Source: JBPEWY01 sp965224095 | GTDB lineage: Bacteria; Bacteroidota; Bacteroidia; Flavobacteriales; Flavobacteriaceae | Assembly (NCBI GenBank): GCA_965224095.1 | Contig: OZ245039.1 | Coordinates: 2,170,001 to 2,234,000 of the forward strand | DNA length: 64,000 nt | Reading direction: 5' to 3' | Shown here: one piece after another, positions 42,945 to 54,900 of the stretch | Layout of the letters: each line of letters starts with the position of its first letter | How positions within the stretch are numbered: position 1 is the first letter of the stretch | Program-made: the position numbers and the translations under genes | Notes under the pieces: generated by a model | What the model was told of the DNA's origin: nothing | The model's input: only the letters and a program-made list of their open reading frames with translations | Database searches by the model: none

Positions 42945-43616
42945 ATGAGAATGCTTTTATTTGCTTTATTGGTAAGTGTAACCTCGGTTTCTTTTTCGCA
43001 GGATCGAGAGGAATCGGTTAAGGAATTTACAACGGTTAAAGTTTTTGACGGAATTTCGGCAACCCTTGTCAAATCTGATGAAAACAAAGTTATAATAAGT
43101 GGAGCAAATACCGAAGATGTTCAGGTAGTTGACAAAAACGGAGTGTTAAAATTACGAATGGATATTGAAAAAACATTTAGCGGCTTCAGAACATTTGCTG
43201 AAATACACTATCGCGGAATTTTAGATGTGATTGATGTAAATGAAAATTCTAAGATCACCACACAAAATCCGGTAAAGCAAATCGATATTGTTTTGCGAGC
43301 GCAGGAAGGAGGAGAAATTCAGGCTGAGGTAGCTGTTGAGAGGCTTACCGTAAAAGCGGTAACGGGTGGCATTATCGAAACAACAGGGACAGCAAAAAAT
43401 CAGAATGTACAGGTAAATACCGGAGGGAATTACGAAGGAGATGAAACGCATACCGAACAAACATCCGTAAAAGTCAATGCCGGTGGCACGGCGTATATTA
43501 ATGCATCTCACTATGTTGATGCGGATGTACGTGCGGGTGGCACCATAAGAATATTTGGCCAACCAAAATCTATAGATAAAAAGACATTTCTTGGCGGGCG
43601 TATTATAGAACAATAG
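42945..43616 (+). CDS. Secreted head-GIN (DUF2807) domain protein
   Basis: This 223-aa protein is taken from the ATG of MRMLLFALLVSVTSVSFSQ (signal peptide); a TTG two codons earlier is possible. The rest is a right-handed beta-helix-like DUF2807 domain: FTTVKVFDGISATLVKSDENKVIISG, then repeated short strands with Gly/Asn turns (NTGGNYEGDETHTEQTSV, NAGGTAYINASHYVDADV). Such proteins are envelope components of unknown role. It is between rnr and lysE-type genes on the same strand. Confidence 0.85.
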   Translation: MRMLLFALLVSVTSVSFSQDREESVKEFTTVKVFDGISATLVKSDENKVIISGANTEDVQVVDKNGVLKLRMDIEKTFSGFRTFAEIHYRGILDVIDVNENSKITTQNPVKQIDIVLRAQEGGEIQAEVAVERLTVKAVTGGIIETTGTAKNQNVQVNTGGNYEGDETHTEQTSVKVNAGGTAYINASHYVDADVRAGGTIRIFGQPKSIDKKTFLGGRIIEQ

Positions 43617-43631
43617 TGCACCGTCTTTTAC

Positions 43632-43639
43632 TACCTTTG
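43632..43639 (+). promoter_or_regulatory. TACCTTTG promoter box before the LysE-type gene
   Basis: A perfect TANNTTTG box, 17 bases before the ATG at 43657. No good TTG box is found at the expected distance upstream, so only half of the promoter is supported. Confidence 0.35.
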
Positions 43640-43656
43640 TAAAAAGCAGTTAAATA

Positions 43657-44343
43657 ATGCAAGACATCTTAACGGCCATACCCTGGGGGATTTTATTAGC
43701 ATTCACTATTGGTCCGGTGTTCTTTGTGTTGTTGGAAACAAGTGTTCTAAAAGGTTTCCGGGCAGCGTTGGTTTTTGACCTGGGAGTTATCACGGCTGAT
43801 ATCATTTTTATTCTAATCGCTTATTTCAGTACGAACCGAATACTTGAAAAACTAAAAGACGACCCGGATCTGTTTATTTTCGGAGGAATTTTACTGTTGA
43901 GTTACGGGCTAATTTCTTTTATCAAACTCAAAAAAGAATATAAAAAATCTCTTAGCGATGAGGTTGGAGACGAAACACCAACAAAAAAAAATAATTATTT
44001 AGCATTGTTTTTTAAGGGGTTTCTTCTAAATTTTATCAATATAGGAGTATTAGGGTTTTGGTTAGGTGTTATTATAGTTTTCGGCCCGAAATTAGAAATG
44101 AAATCCAACAGAATACTTACTTTTTTTGGCACTATTCTGATTGTTTATCTCATAATAGATTGTATTAAAATAATATTGGCAAAGCAGTTAAAAAACAAAC
44201 TCACTCCTTATTTAATTTTCCGGGTTAAGCGTGTAATAAGTGTTATTTTGATGATTTTTGGAATAGGGCTTATTGTGCAGGGTTTTTTTCCGGAAGAGAA
44301 GGAAAAAATAAAGGACGCGATCGAAGATATGCGTCACAAATAA
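43657..44343 (+). CDS. LysE/RhtB-family exporter
   Basis: This 228-aa inner-membrane protein has six helices and the family start (IPWGILLAFTIGPVFFVLLETSVLKGFRAALVFDLGVITADI). Members export amino acids or related small molecules. There is a charged loop at ~95-115 and a C-terminal lysine/glutamate tail. The substrate is unknown. A hairpin terminator follows, shared with the convergent tRNA-Cys. Confidence 0.85.
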   Translation: MQDILTAIPWGILLAFTIGPVFFVLLETSVLKGFRAALVFDLGVITADIIFILIAYFSTNRILEKLKDDPDLFIFGGILLLSYGLISFIKLKKEYKKSLSDEVGDETPTKKNNYLALFFKGFLLNFINIGVLGFWLGVIIVFGPKLEMKSNRILTFFGTILIVYLIIDCIKIILAKQLKNKLTPYLIFRVKRVISVILMIFGIGLIVQGFFPEEKEKIKDAIEDMRHK

Positions 44344-44367
44344 AGGATTTCTAAGAAAACCAGGAAT

Positions 44368-44396
44368 AAAAAAAGACCTGCCACAGGTCTTTTTTA
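44368..44396. terminator. Bidirectional terminator between the LysE-type gene and tRNA-Cys
   Basis: AAAAAGACCTG and CAGGTCTTTTT pair around a 3-nt loop, flanked by an A-run on the left and a T-run on the right. It can end the rightward LysE-type transcript and the leftward tRNA-Cys transcript. Confidence 0.8.
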
Positions 44397-44401
44397 AGTA
44401 G

Positions 44402-44472
44402 AGGCACCGAGCGGATTCGAACCGCTGTACAAGGTTTTGCAGACCTCTGCCTAGCCACTCGGCCACGGTGCC
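44402..44472 (-). tRNA. tRNA-Cys (GCA)
   Basis: On the minus strand a 71-nt cloverleaf: acceptor GGCACCG/CGGTGCC, D-arm with GAGTGGCTAGGC, anticodon stem around CTGCAAA (anticodon GCA at 44438-44440), T-arm AGCGG-TTCGAAT-CCGCT, discriminator T as expected for cysteine. Confidence 0.95.
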
Positions 44473-44523
44473 ATAATTAATGGACGGCAAATGTAGCAAA
44501 AATATTATTGCAAAGCCATGCCT

Positions 44524-44889
44524 TTATAAGTTTTCCCGAGCTAATGTCATTTCAATAGTAACCATTTCAACGTTACCCCCAATAGGCGGGTTTATTTTAG
44601 AAACCTCTACTGTTGCTTCCTGAGCAATGGGAATTTCTAAGAAAATTCTGTCCAGGATGCGTCGGGCTACATGCTCCAGAAGTTTTGACCGCCTGGCCAT
44701 TTCTTCTTTTACAATTTTGTTTATATGTACGTAATCAACGGTGTCCTTCAAATGATCGCTTTTGGCAGATGGTTGCAAGTTGGCTTTAACTTTAACATCA
44801 ACCCTGTAATCACTTCCAATTTTCCCTTCTTCTACCAGGCATCCGTGATAGGCATATACCTGTATATTCCTGATTTTAATTATTCCCAT
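44524..44889 (-). CDS. folB: Dihydroneopterin aldolase
   Basis: This 121-aa enzyme of folate biosynthesis converts dihydroneopterin to 6-hydroxymethyl-dihydropterin. It is taken from the ATG of MGIIKIRNIQVYAYHGC; a more distant ATG adds six residues. It carries the YAYHG start motif, DYVHINKIVKEEM, LLEHVARRILD and VSKINPPIGGNVE (active-site lysine region). Length is typical. It lies just below tRNA-Cys on the same strand. Confidence 0.92.
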   Translation of the reverse strand: MGIIKIRNIQVYAYHGCLVEEGKIGSDYRVDVKVKANLQPSAKSDHLKDTVDYVHINKIVKEEMARRSKLLEHVARRILDRIFLEIPIAQEATVEVSKINPPIGGNVEMVTIEMTLARENL

Positions 44890-44952
44890 AAACAATGCAT
44901 TGTGCATTGCAAATGTAAGTAGTCCGGGAATTTATAAAAAATAAAACGAAAC

Positions 44953-45915
44953 CTAGTGTGTACATCTACAGTTACTAATACCCTGAAACAGATCGATCCC
45001 CAGCGTAATCATATGAGTTCCCGAATTAAATCCGGAAACTTCATTAAGAATAATCTGGTACGAGTAAGCAAAGTACAGATTGGACTTTTTAAGCCCGAAC
45101 ATAGGACCCACGTATAGCGGGTCGGCTATTTGGTCGGTTAACGACCGATATGTAATCCCGGCCCAGTAATAATCTTCAAAGTCATACATTCTGAATTTCA
45201 GATTCACATCTAAACTTCCACGATTATCGCTTTCAAACCACTGGAAAAAAGCAGATGGCTCTATTTCAAAACTACTGGTACGTGTTCGCTTCCAGCGATA
45301 CCCGGTATACATATAATAATTTCTAAGTGTGGTAGGTTCGTTAATGGCAAAAACATCAAGATCTTTTCCGAGGATATTGGAGGCATTTAAGCTTATATAA
45401 AACCCTTTTAAGCGCCATAATACTCCTACATCAAAATTGTGATTGGCGGTTTTAATGTCTCCCAGATTTTGAGAAGGAGGCGTACCCGGAACAATAACAT
45501 CGTCTGTAAATTCGGATGAATCTATTAAAAACTGATTGTAATTGTATGATATTCCAAATGATAAGAAATGATCTTCGTATTTATCAAGCGTAAGATGGTG
45601 AGCAAAAGACGCCCTTGCTCCATACTGATGCGTAGCACCGTTTCTATCGTTATAGAATAATACCCCTACTCCGGATTTCTCGCCCAATCTGACATCGGCA
45701 GCAATGGACTGGGTATCCGGAGCATCTTTGATCCCCACCCACTGGGTAAGACCGTTCATTCGAACTTTTACATGATCACCGATACCAGCATATACGGGCG
45801 ATATCACAAATGGATTATCGGCCAGGTACTGGGTGCGGGTGGGAAGATTGAGTTCCTGGGCGCTGGAGCTCAATGCCATAACCACCATAAGTAGGGTTAA
45901 GACTTTTTTGTTCAT
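44953..45915 (-). CDS. PorP/SprF-family outer-membrane protein, partner of the giant adhesin
   Basis: This 320-aa protein has a signal peptide (LTLLMVVMALSSSAQ) and a beta-barrel of the PorP/SprF class (LPTRTQYLADNPFVISPVYAGIGDHVKVRMNGLTQWVGI is the family start; later FAHHLTL and FAYSYQIILNEV). SprF-type proteins are needed to secrete or attach cognate type B CTD adhesins through T9SS. Its place 23 bases downstream of the giant adhesin gene matches the sprB-sprF order known in Flavobacterium johnsoniae. It is the last gene of the operon. Confidence 0.92.
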   Translation of the reverse strand: MNKKVLTLLMVVMALSSSAQELNLPTRTQYLADNPFVISPVYAGIGDHVKVRMNGLTQWVGIKDAPDTQSIAADVRLGEKSGVGVLFYNDRNGATHQYGARASFAHHLTLDKYEDHFLSFGISYNYNQFLIDSSEFTDDVIVPGTPPSQNLGDIKTANHNFDVGVLWRLKGFYISLNASNILGKDLDVFAINEPTTLRNYYMYTGYRWKRTRTSSFEIEPSAFFQWFESDNRGSLDVNLKFRMYDFEDYYWAGITYRSLTDQIADPLYVGPMFGLKKSNLYFAYSYQIILNEVSGFNSGTHMITLGIDLFQGISNCRCTH

Positions 45916-45938
45916 GATTTTTGGGGCTTTTAATCAGT

Positions 45939-48900
45939 CTATCTATATAAGGTTACATTACCAATAAATTCTCTAGGATCTTCTTCTCCTTTTAATTTTA
46001 CAACATACCAATAATCTCCGGAGGGCAATTCTTTTCCATCGTATCTTCCGTCCCATACCTCACTGCCTCTTAGTTCGGCTACCAGCCTTCCGTACCGGTC
46101 GTATACACGACTTACCATATTCGGGAAAGCCTCGCGATTTTTAGGATACCAGGTATCATTTACCGTATCGCCATCAGGGGTGAAATAGTTTGGAATCTGG
46201 ATGTCGATGAATTCCATGAAAATATCAACAGATACCTCACATCCGCCACTATCAATCACGGTTACCGTGTAGGTTCCGGTTTCCCTGATTGTATAGGTGT
46301 TATCGCTTCCATTATTTACACCGTTAAAATAGAACGTATAATTACCATATCCGCCATTGGCTGTGGCAACAATTTGATTGTAATTTCCATCGATAGCCGT
46401 TAGGGTTAATGGTCCATCGTTGGTATCTACATTTATATCAACGCTATCTATACACCCGTTAGTGTGTACTACGTAAATTGTATGGGCGCCTCCGGCAACA
46501 TCGTTAAAGAACGGATCAATTTGGTATTGAGCCAGATCGTTCGGATCGGTTGGATCTAAAGCATACATTACGTCATTAACCACCGACGGATCTACCGTTA
46601 CATCTACTCTATTGTACGGGATATTTACATTACACCCGTATTCAATATCGGCCTGTGCATTAATAGTTACTCCGGCTTCAACTGTTTCAATAAAACTTAC
46701 CTGACATCCGTTGGCATCTTTTACAAAGATTACATGAGTACCTGCCGGCAGGTTATCGTAAAGGAATTTTCCTTCTACAAAGTTTGCATCGTCAGTAGAA
46801 TTCAGGCTCGTATAATACGGACCAGTTCCCGGATCGGCACCTCCTGTAACAGCGATCTCTATAGATCCATCGCTATCGCCTTCACAAACCACATCGGTTT
46901 TAGATACGAGCGATACATTAATAGGAAGCGGATCAACGATATTAAATATTCGCACCTCTGGTCGACAACCCAATTGATCCTGTACAAGCACACGGTATTC
47001 TCCCGGTGCCAAATCTTCCCAGGAATTCTTTTCACTAATCTCCAGGAAGTCCGGTTGTGTTGGCGTTGCAATAGCATAAAGCATGGGCCCTACTCCTCCC
47101 GTTCCGGTTACCGTTATGGTACCGTTGTTTTCTCCGGGACAGGTCGGGTTTGTAAAGCTTTCTACAATAACAATAGGTTCGGGTTCGTCAATTACAATTT
47201 GTTGAGAAACCGGCGGGCAATCTCCGCTTCTAACCTGTACGTAGTAGGTTCCTACGGGATAACCCGTAAATGTTCCCTGTGCGTTGGTTTCAATAGCCAC
47301 AGCAGAAGGGTTCGAGGCAGGATCAACATCGTACAACTCAAAGGTGTATCCACCAAGTCCACCCACGGCTTCAGCGAGGATAACGCCGCTGGAATCGCCA
47401 TTACAATTCACAAAAGCTCCGGATGGATCCAGTGTTAATTGTAGAGGCGGTATTTCATCGATACCCACCTGATTTGTTTCTACAGGGTCACAATTAAAGG
47501 CATTGTCTTCTCCAACATATGCACGGTAGTTTCCTGTTGGGACATTGTTTATTACCACGTTTCCTGAGAAAGTTCCCGTAGCATAGGTTGTTTGTATTTC
47601 GTTTCCGTTTCCGTCCAGGGTAACCGCAAATAATTCATAAGTATAATTACCGGTACCGCCGGAGGCTGTTATTTCCAGGTCAGCTTCTCCTGCACAATTT
47701 TGTGCGGAAGCTAACGCCAAATTAGCCGTAAGATCTCCAGGCTCGGTAATAGTGCGCTGTGCTGTTTCAACAGTACAGTTTAAAGCATCTGTCACCGTAA
47801 TTGAATATATTCCTGGTACTAAGTTATTGAACGTATCAACAGATTGATAATCAGTAGTGTAAATTAAAGTAACACCATCGGCTTCATAGCTGTTTAATTG
47901 ATACGTATAATTTCCGGAACCACCACTGGCTGTAGCCGTTAAGCTTCCATTTGAGTCTCCTACACAATTAAGTGCCACATCGGGAGAAATAGTTGCTGTA
48001 GGTGGAGTTGGCGCAGGTAAATTAATGGCGCCGTTAGCACTACACCCGCCGTTTACACTATCAACAACATCTACCGTGTAATTTCCAGCTGGTAAATTGG
48101 TAAATACATGTCCTGTAACGGCTGTTACCGATTGTGTATTTCCATTATCCGTATTGGTTAAAACAATATCATACGGCGGCCATCCTCCCGCAGGAGTTAC
48201 CAGGATACGCCCGGTATCGCCATCACAAGATACATCGCCTGCGTTTTCTACAGTAACTGACAGCGGTGCATTTGGAGAGGCGATGGTTACAATATTTGAA
48301 TCGTCTTCACAAACGGTTCCGGCGGTAACTCTAACCAGGTAGTTTCCTCCTGACAGACCAGATATACTAATTGTTCCGTTAGCGGTATCGTCTGTACCCG
48401 TGGCAATTGCCGGGCTTATTTCGTTTCCGTTAACATCTATTTGAATAACATCGTAGCTATAAGTCCCGGAATATCCGTTGACAGTAAGCGTAAGCGATCC
48501 GTCATTTCCTCCATAACAACTCACCGGGTTTTCCGGAGCAGCATTAACTTCCAGGGTATCAAAAACATCTACCGTATGTGAGATAAATTCATAACAACCG
48601 GTTACATTATCGGTTACCTGAATGGTGTAGGTTCCCGGATTAGCAAGGTTAAAGGTTGCTTGAGCAACATTGACATTGGCCTGAATATCTCCGGTTTCAA
48701 TTACTTCGAATGTTAAATCGGTAGCAGGTGTTGTTGAATGTCCGGTAACATCAATAGTAAATGTCTCGGCTCCATTCGCACAATCAATATCGGTTACGTT
48801 AATAACATCCAGTGTCATTCTTGGTAACGGATCAATCACAACAGTTGGAAGGACAACCGAACAGTTATTAGCATCTTGAATCACGATATCGTAATTCCCA

Positions 48901-51900
48901 TCGGCCACAACCGTATATGTAAATACATTAAGTCCTGTTCCTACCGGCAAGAAACTTCCACCATTTACGCTATAGAAGTAATCGGGCGTACCCGTTCCAG
49001 GTGTAATAGTCACTTCAATTTCGGCGGTTACCATACCATTATCGGCATTACAACTGAAACTAGTTGTATTGGTTACACTAGCGTCCAGTGCAACAGGCTC
49101 ATTGATAGTAATTTGATCGGTAGCCACACAGTTTCTGTTAGAAGTAACCGTAATATCGTATGTACCAGCCGGAAGGCCTGTAAATACATTGGTGTTTTGT
49201 GTAACGGTAACAGGGCCTGTAATTTCAAAGGTATAAGGCGGATTATCGTTTACACCTGGCCCCGGAGTTTCAAGATTAATGGTAATAGACCCGTCTGAAG
49301 CCCCCTGACAGCTAACATCGGTTTTATCGGTTGTTAACAAAGTAACCGGAGTTGGTTCTTCTAATGAAATAGCAGCATCTTCGAAACAGTTAGGAGTTCC
49401 GAGAACATTATCATTAACACGAACTATATAATCTCCAAAAGGAACACCTACAAATTGATTTCCCGTTGGTGCAATTCCCGTATTACTAAAATCAGGGCGC
49501 AACAACTCAACGGTATAATTTCCAGAACCTCCCGTAGCAGTAAATTCTATAACACCATCGTTTGCATTACATGTAGGCTGCGAAATAACTACTGCAGTTA
49601 CCTCCAACTCCTGATCGATGGTAATATTTTCTACTTCACCACAATTATTAGCATCTCTTATTTCAATACTATAGGCACCGGCATTCAATCCTGTATAGGT
49701 ATATGGCAAGCTGCCAATACTTTGAAATGCTCCTCCATTAATACTTAGAGTATAAGGAGCCACTCCTGTGTTTACAGCATCCAGAGAAACGGTAATAGCA
49801 AAACTTCCGTCAGCGGCACAAACATCGTCAATAGCTAATGTAATATCAGGTGTAGTATCGGTTGCAACAGTAACCGCTAATGGAGCATCTATAATACATC
49901 CATTGGCATCCTGCACATAAATATCCCAGTTAAGGCTAACAGTAGGGTCTAATTCTATGGTATTGTCAAACGGGAATGTAGCCGGAACACCGGAACCGCT
50001 GGGTGAAGCCCCATAATTATAAGGAGCTGTACCTCCATATGCCTGAACGGTAACAATAGCGTTCGGTTCATTACAATTGGCATTTACATTATCTAAAGGC
50101 TCCAGAGATAGCGGCTCGGGAGCATCAATAGTAACAGTATTGGAAGTGTCTGTGCATTCAGGGAAAGCAGTTTCCGTAACCTGAACCGAATAAGATCCGG
50201 CTGGTAATAAATTAGGAATTGGGAAACTGAAAGGATCTGCTGTAGCGTTTCCTGATCCGGAAGCACCAGCAACAAAATTTCCGTTTATATCGAGTACCTG
50301 ATAGTTAAAGGTTCCTGTGTAACCGCTGATTACTATTTGTAATTGACCATCAGAGCTGTCACTGCAATCAGCATCGGTTATTACACTGGCTACCACATCT
50401 ATAAGATCGTACGGATCAATAGTATGCTCAACAATAACAGAACAATTAGTAATATTATCGGTTACCTCATAAACATAAGTTCCGGGAGCGGTTATTACAA
50501 TATTGGCCGGATTAGGAATAGCGGTACCTCCGGGCAACTCAATATAAGAATAATCACCTGAACCACCAGTTGCATTTAACTGAATGATTTCTTCTCCGTT
50601 TACACAATCAATGGCCTGTAATTGCACAATGCCGGCAGTTACTTCCTGTGGAGCAGGAACACTTACAGTAACATTGTCTTGACAACTATTAGCGTCCTGC
50701 ACCACTACATTTACATCAGGCGATCCGAATGGCACCTGAATAGTGTTTCCAGGCTGGAAATTAAGACCACCATCAAAGCTGTACATATACGGACCGGTTC
50801 CTGAGGGGTTACCGCCACCATCGTTGTTTACTGTTACTGTAATGGTACTGGCATCGTCATCACAGGTAAAACTGGATGCTGATGCTGATATATCTAATTG
50901 AGTAGGCTGATTAATAGTTACATCCTGTGTGCTGAAACATCCCTTGGATGAGAACACATAAATAGAATACGTATCAGCGCTAAGCCCGGTAAATACATTG
51001 GATGTTTGTCGGGTTCCGCTAAAACCAATACTGTATTCATAAGGGGTGTCTGTATTTCCGGCGTCCAGCGTTACGGTAATGGTTCCGTCATTTCCTCCAA
51101 AACAACTTACATGTGTTGGAATTAAGGTAAATGATGGGTTTTGAGGAGCTGGAATAACCACGTCTACCGTACCGGAATCACATCCTGTGGTAGTGTCGGT
51201 AACCTGGAAGGTGTAGGTAACGGAATGTGTTAAACCTCCAAAAACTCCCGTAGTATTTGTTGCTCCGGTATTTACTAATGTGTAGGAGTAGTTTCCGGAC
51301 CCGCCATTGGCAGTTACGGTAATTTCTCCACTGTTTATAGGGTTACATAGTTCTTCCGCTGTGATGTTGGCCTGTATTCCAAGAGGCGGATGTATAGTAA
51401 TGGTCTCAGCAGGCTCCCCACATCCGTTAGCGTCAAACAACTGGAAGGTGTGTACCCCTGAACTCAGATTTGAAAATGTTAATACATCTCCGATATTTAC
51501 CAAAGCACCGGCTGCCTGAGGAGCGCCTCCGTCCAGACTGATACTGTATGGAGGAATTCCCAAAGCATCAAGTGTAATATCAACGGTGTACTGACCCTCC
51601 AATGCGGTACACTGATCGTTTATAGAAGCTGTTATTTCCGGAGAAGGATCGGTTGGTAAACTAACCGGGTTCTGTTGTATACAGTTATTAGCATCTTTTA
51701 TGTATACAATGTAATCTCCGCCTTCAACATTAAACACATTAGCACTACTTCCTGCCCACGTGGCAACGGTTGGTGCAGGATCTGTATTCAGTGCAATTTG
51801 ATATTCATAAGGAGGAGTTCCGTATTGACCAACTGCAACGATTTCTCCTGCATTAAGATTACAATTATCATTCTTAATTACTGTAGGTGTTACGTTTAAT

Positions 51901-54900
51901 AGGTTTGTAGACTCTTCGATATTAAACTGTGGAGAAGCACTGGTACAGCCATTATACGCACCTCCGTTTTCCGTAAACAAAATATAATAGATGCCCACAG
52001 GAAGCGGACCTACATTAGGTTCTGTAACGGGACCTGCGGGAGGATTAACAGCAACACTTCCGGTAATTCCGGTAGAAACATTCGACTGAGCAGAGAAAAT
52101 TTCATAAGAAACGCTTGTGGCACCCGCATCAAAATTGTCAATACTAAATGTTACATTTCCATCGGCACTTCCCGTACAGCTTACATTATTTACTGCATCC
52201 AATACGGAAGTAAGGTTAGAAGGTGTATCAATAGGGGCATCTGCTGTTTTAAAGAAATAACAATCCGTTGTTAAATCATGTACAACAAATGTGTATGTTA
52301 CTCCCGGAGTAAGTCCGGTAAAAGTTGACTGATCAGGAAATCCTGCATCTGCGGGCTGCCATGAAGAGGTATATGGAGGGATATTTGTTTCCAAAATACC
52401 AAACTCGTAATTATTACTTCCTACCAGAGAAGTAACGGTTACAACGGCGGTTCCACCGGTAGCACAGTTGGTTGTAACTGTGGTTACATCAATAATAAGA
52501 TCACTAGGCGGTGAGGCCATGGTTACTTGTTGCCTGTTGGAACATCCGTTAGCATCTACAACATCAATCGTATAAATTCCGAAGTTTAAAACCACAAAAG
52601 TATGATCTTCTCCAGCTGCCGCCGTATAAGTTTGTACGGTTGCATCAAAGTTGTTGGTTAAGTAATATGTATAACCCGCGGTACCTCCGGAAAGATTTTC
52701 AATGGTTATTTCACCAAAACTCGTACCTCCGGGATTATTACAGGTAATATCAACTTTCGTTGTGCTATATACAATAGCATCAGGCTCGTTAATTACAATG
52801 ATTTCGGTATCGGTACAAGACTTGGCGTCGGTAACAGTAACCTCATACGTTCCGGCGGGTAGTCCGGAGGTTTGAGAACCGTAATTCGTGGATGTAGTTG
52901 TGTTTACTACGGAAATTGTAAACGGAGCAGTACCAAAAGCCGGATCAATATTAACCTGGATAGTCGCCCCCGGATCTCCGTTACAAAGAATATCCTGAAG
53001 CTGAACCAGCGAAGTAATACTTGGATTACTAATAGGGTTAACCGTTGCTTGCGTGGTGGTTGTACACCCCTGGGCATCTGTTATCTGGAACAGATATGTT
53101 CCATCTGAAGCGGTATTGTAGGTAAAGCTGGCTCCTGCAAAAGCAACGGGAGCACCAAAGGTTACACCCCCATCAGTACTTACTTCATAAGAGGCATATG
53201 GTGTATACCCTCCATTAACACTAACTGTTATTACAGCGTCTGGAGAAACGGTACAATCTAAATCTTTAGTAAGCACGGCGCTTGCCACGAGTTGTTGTTC
53301 AATGGTTTGAGTCAGCGTATTTGAAACACAACCGTAAGCGTCAGTAACAGCTATATTATAAGTGCCCGGAATAAGGCCGGATATTGTAAAAGGATTCCCG
53401 GAAACAGGTTGCTGAGCTCCACCATTAATGCTATAAGTATACGGTGCTACCCCATCGGTAATTGAAATCGTTAAAGAAGCACTGTTGGTGTCATCGTAAC
53501 ACAAATCAGAAGCGGGATCAAATGCAATAGTCGGTGCTACCGCAGGATCTATTACCAAGGGTTTTATAATCTCACAACCGCCGCCATCACGAACATAGAT
53601 TTCATAAGTTCCGTCAGGAACATCAGTAAATACATTACTGCCCTGATACGGATATACGGTAGTAGGACCAGATGTCTCTACCAACTGATACTGGTAATTC
53701 CCCCACCCTCCTGTGGCATTCACAGTTATCGAGGCATTGGCAATACAGGTAACCGGAGTGTTGGTAAAAGTAAAGTCTAAAGGATTTGATGGCTCCTGTA
53801 TAATAGTATCAGAGGAAGCAGTACAATTCGTGGTGTCATCGGTCACGGTTATCGTATAGGTTTCCGCAGCCAGGTTTGTCACCGTAATGGCGGTAGTTGT
53901 ATTGATATTGTTTTGTGATTGTATTACGGCTCCGCCAGAATTTGTCACCACATAACTGTATGTGGTTGCAAAATCGGAAACTGTAAATGACAATTCACCA
54001 TCGGTATCTCCTACACAGGTTACATTGCTAACCAATTGAGAAATAACCGCAATTTCAGGGATTTCCTGGATTGTAAAGTTTTCTTGAATGGTACACCCCT
54101 TATCATCGGTTACCCGGAAGGTATATGTTCCCGGAGCGAGCCCGTTAAAAGTAGGTGTATTGCCATTATTAACGGCACTTCCGGCAGGTGCTATTATTTC
54201 AAAAACGAAAGGAGCATTTCCTCCGGTAACAGTAACGGTTACATCTGATACTATAGCCGGGCAAGTAGGTGCAGTAGCTACAAAGCTAAGATCTGTAGGT
54301 TCGTTTAAAGGATCGATTGTAACAGGTGCGGTTACATCGGTACATCCATTATCGTCTCTTATGGTAATTGTATAGGTACCATCCAGCAAGCCTGTAAATG
54401 TATCGGACGATTGGAAGTTTACTCCGTCAATACTAAACTCATACGGAGGAGTTCCCCCGCTGTATCCTGTTGCTTGTAGGGTTGCAGACGACGTATCACA
54501 TCGATAATCCTGAACTACGGTAATAGCACCTGGAATGATCGGATTTGGAGCCACCAGGGTAACATTCCCGTTAGCCACACAACCTTTTGAATCGGTAACA
54601 GTGTATGCGTACGTTCCGGCAAGTAATCCGGCATAAGTGGTTTGTGATGAGGGGGCACTTCCGTTAAATACAATTTGATAAGGAGGAGTTCCGCTGGTTA
54701 TTTGTAATTCAACCACGCCGTCGGCACTTGTATTACACAACGGATGTGTTAAAACTTCGGTAACAGCCGGTGGATTATTATCGGTTACTACTACCTGATT
54801 GGTGGTAATGGTACACCCCTGGCTATCTGTTATTACAAACTCGTATGTTCCGGCAGTTGTTGTAAAGAACGAGAACGGAATGGAAGGTACAGCAGTACTT

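Noticed and set aside
46734..47438. 234-codon open frame on the plus strand opposite the giant adhesin gene
   Set aside because: It is antisense to an intact 4552-aa reading frame with strong family features. Its translation is rich in Ser, Arg, Tyr and Ile with no domain, as expected from the complement of Gly/Thr/Asp-rich repeats.
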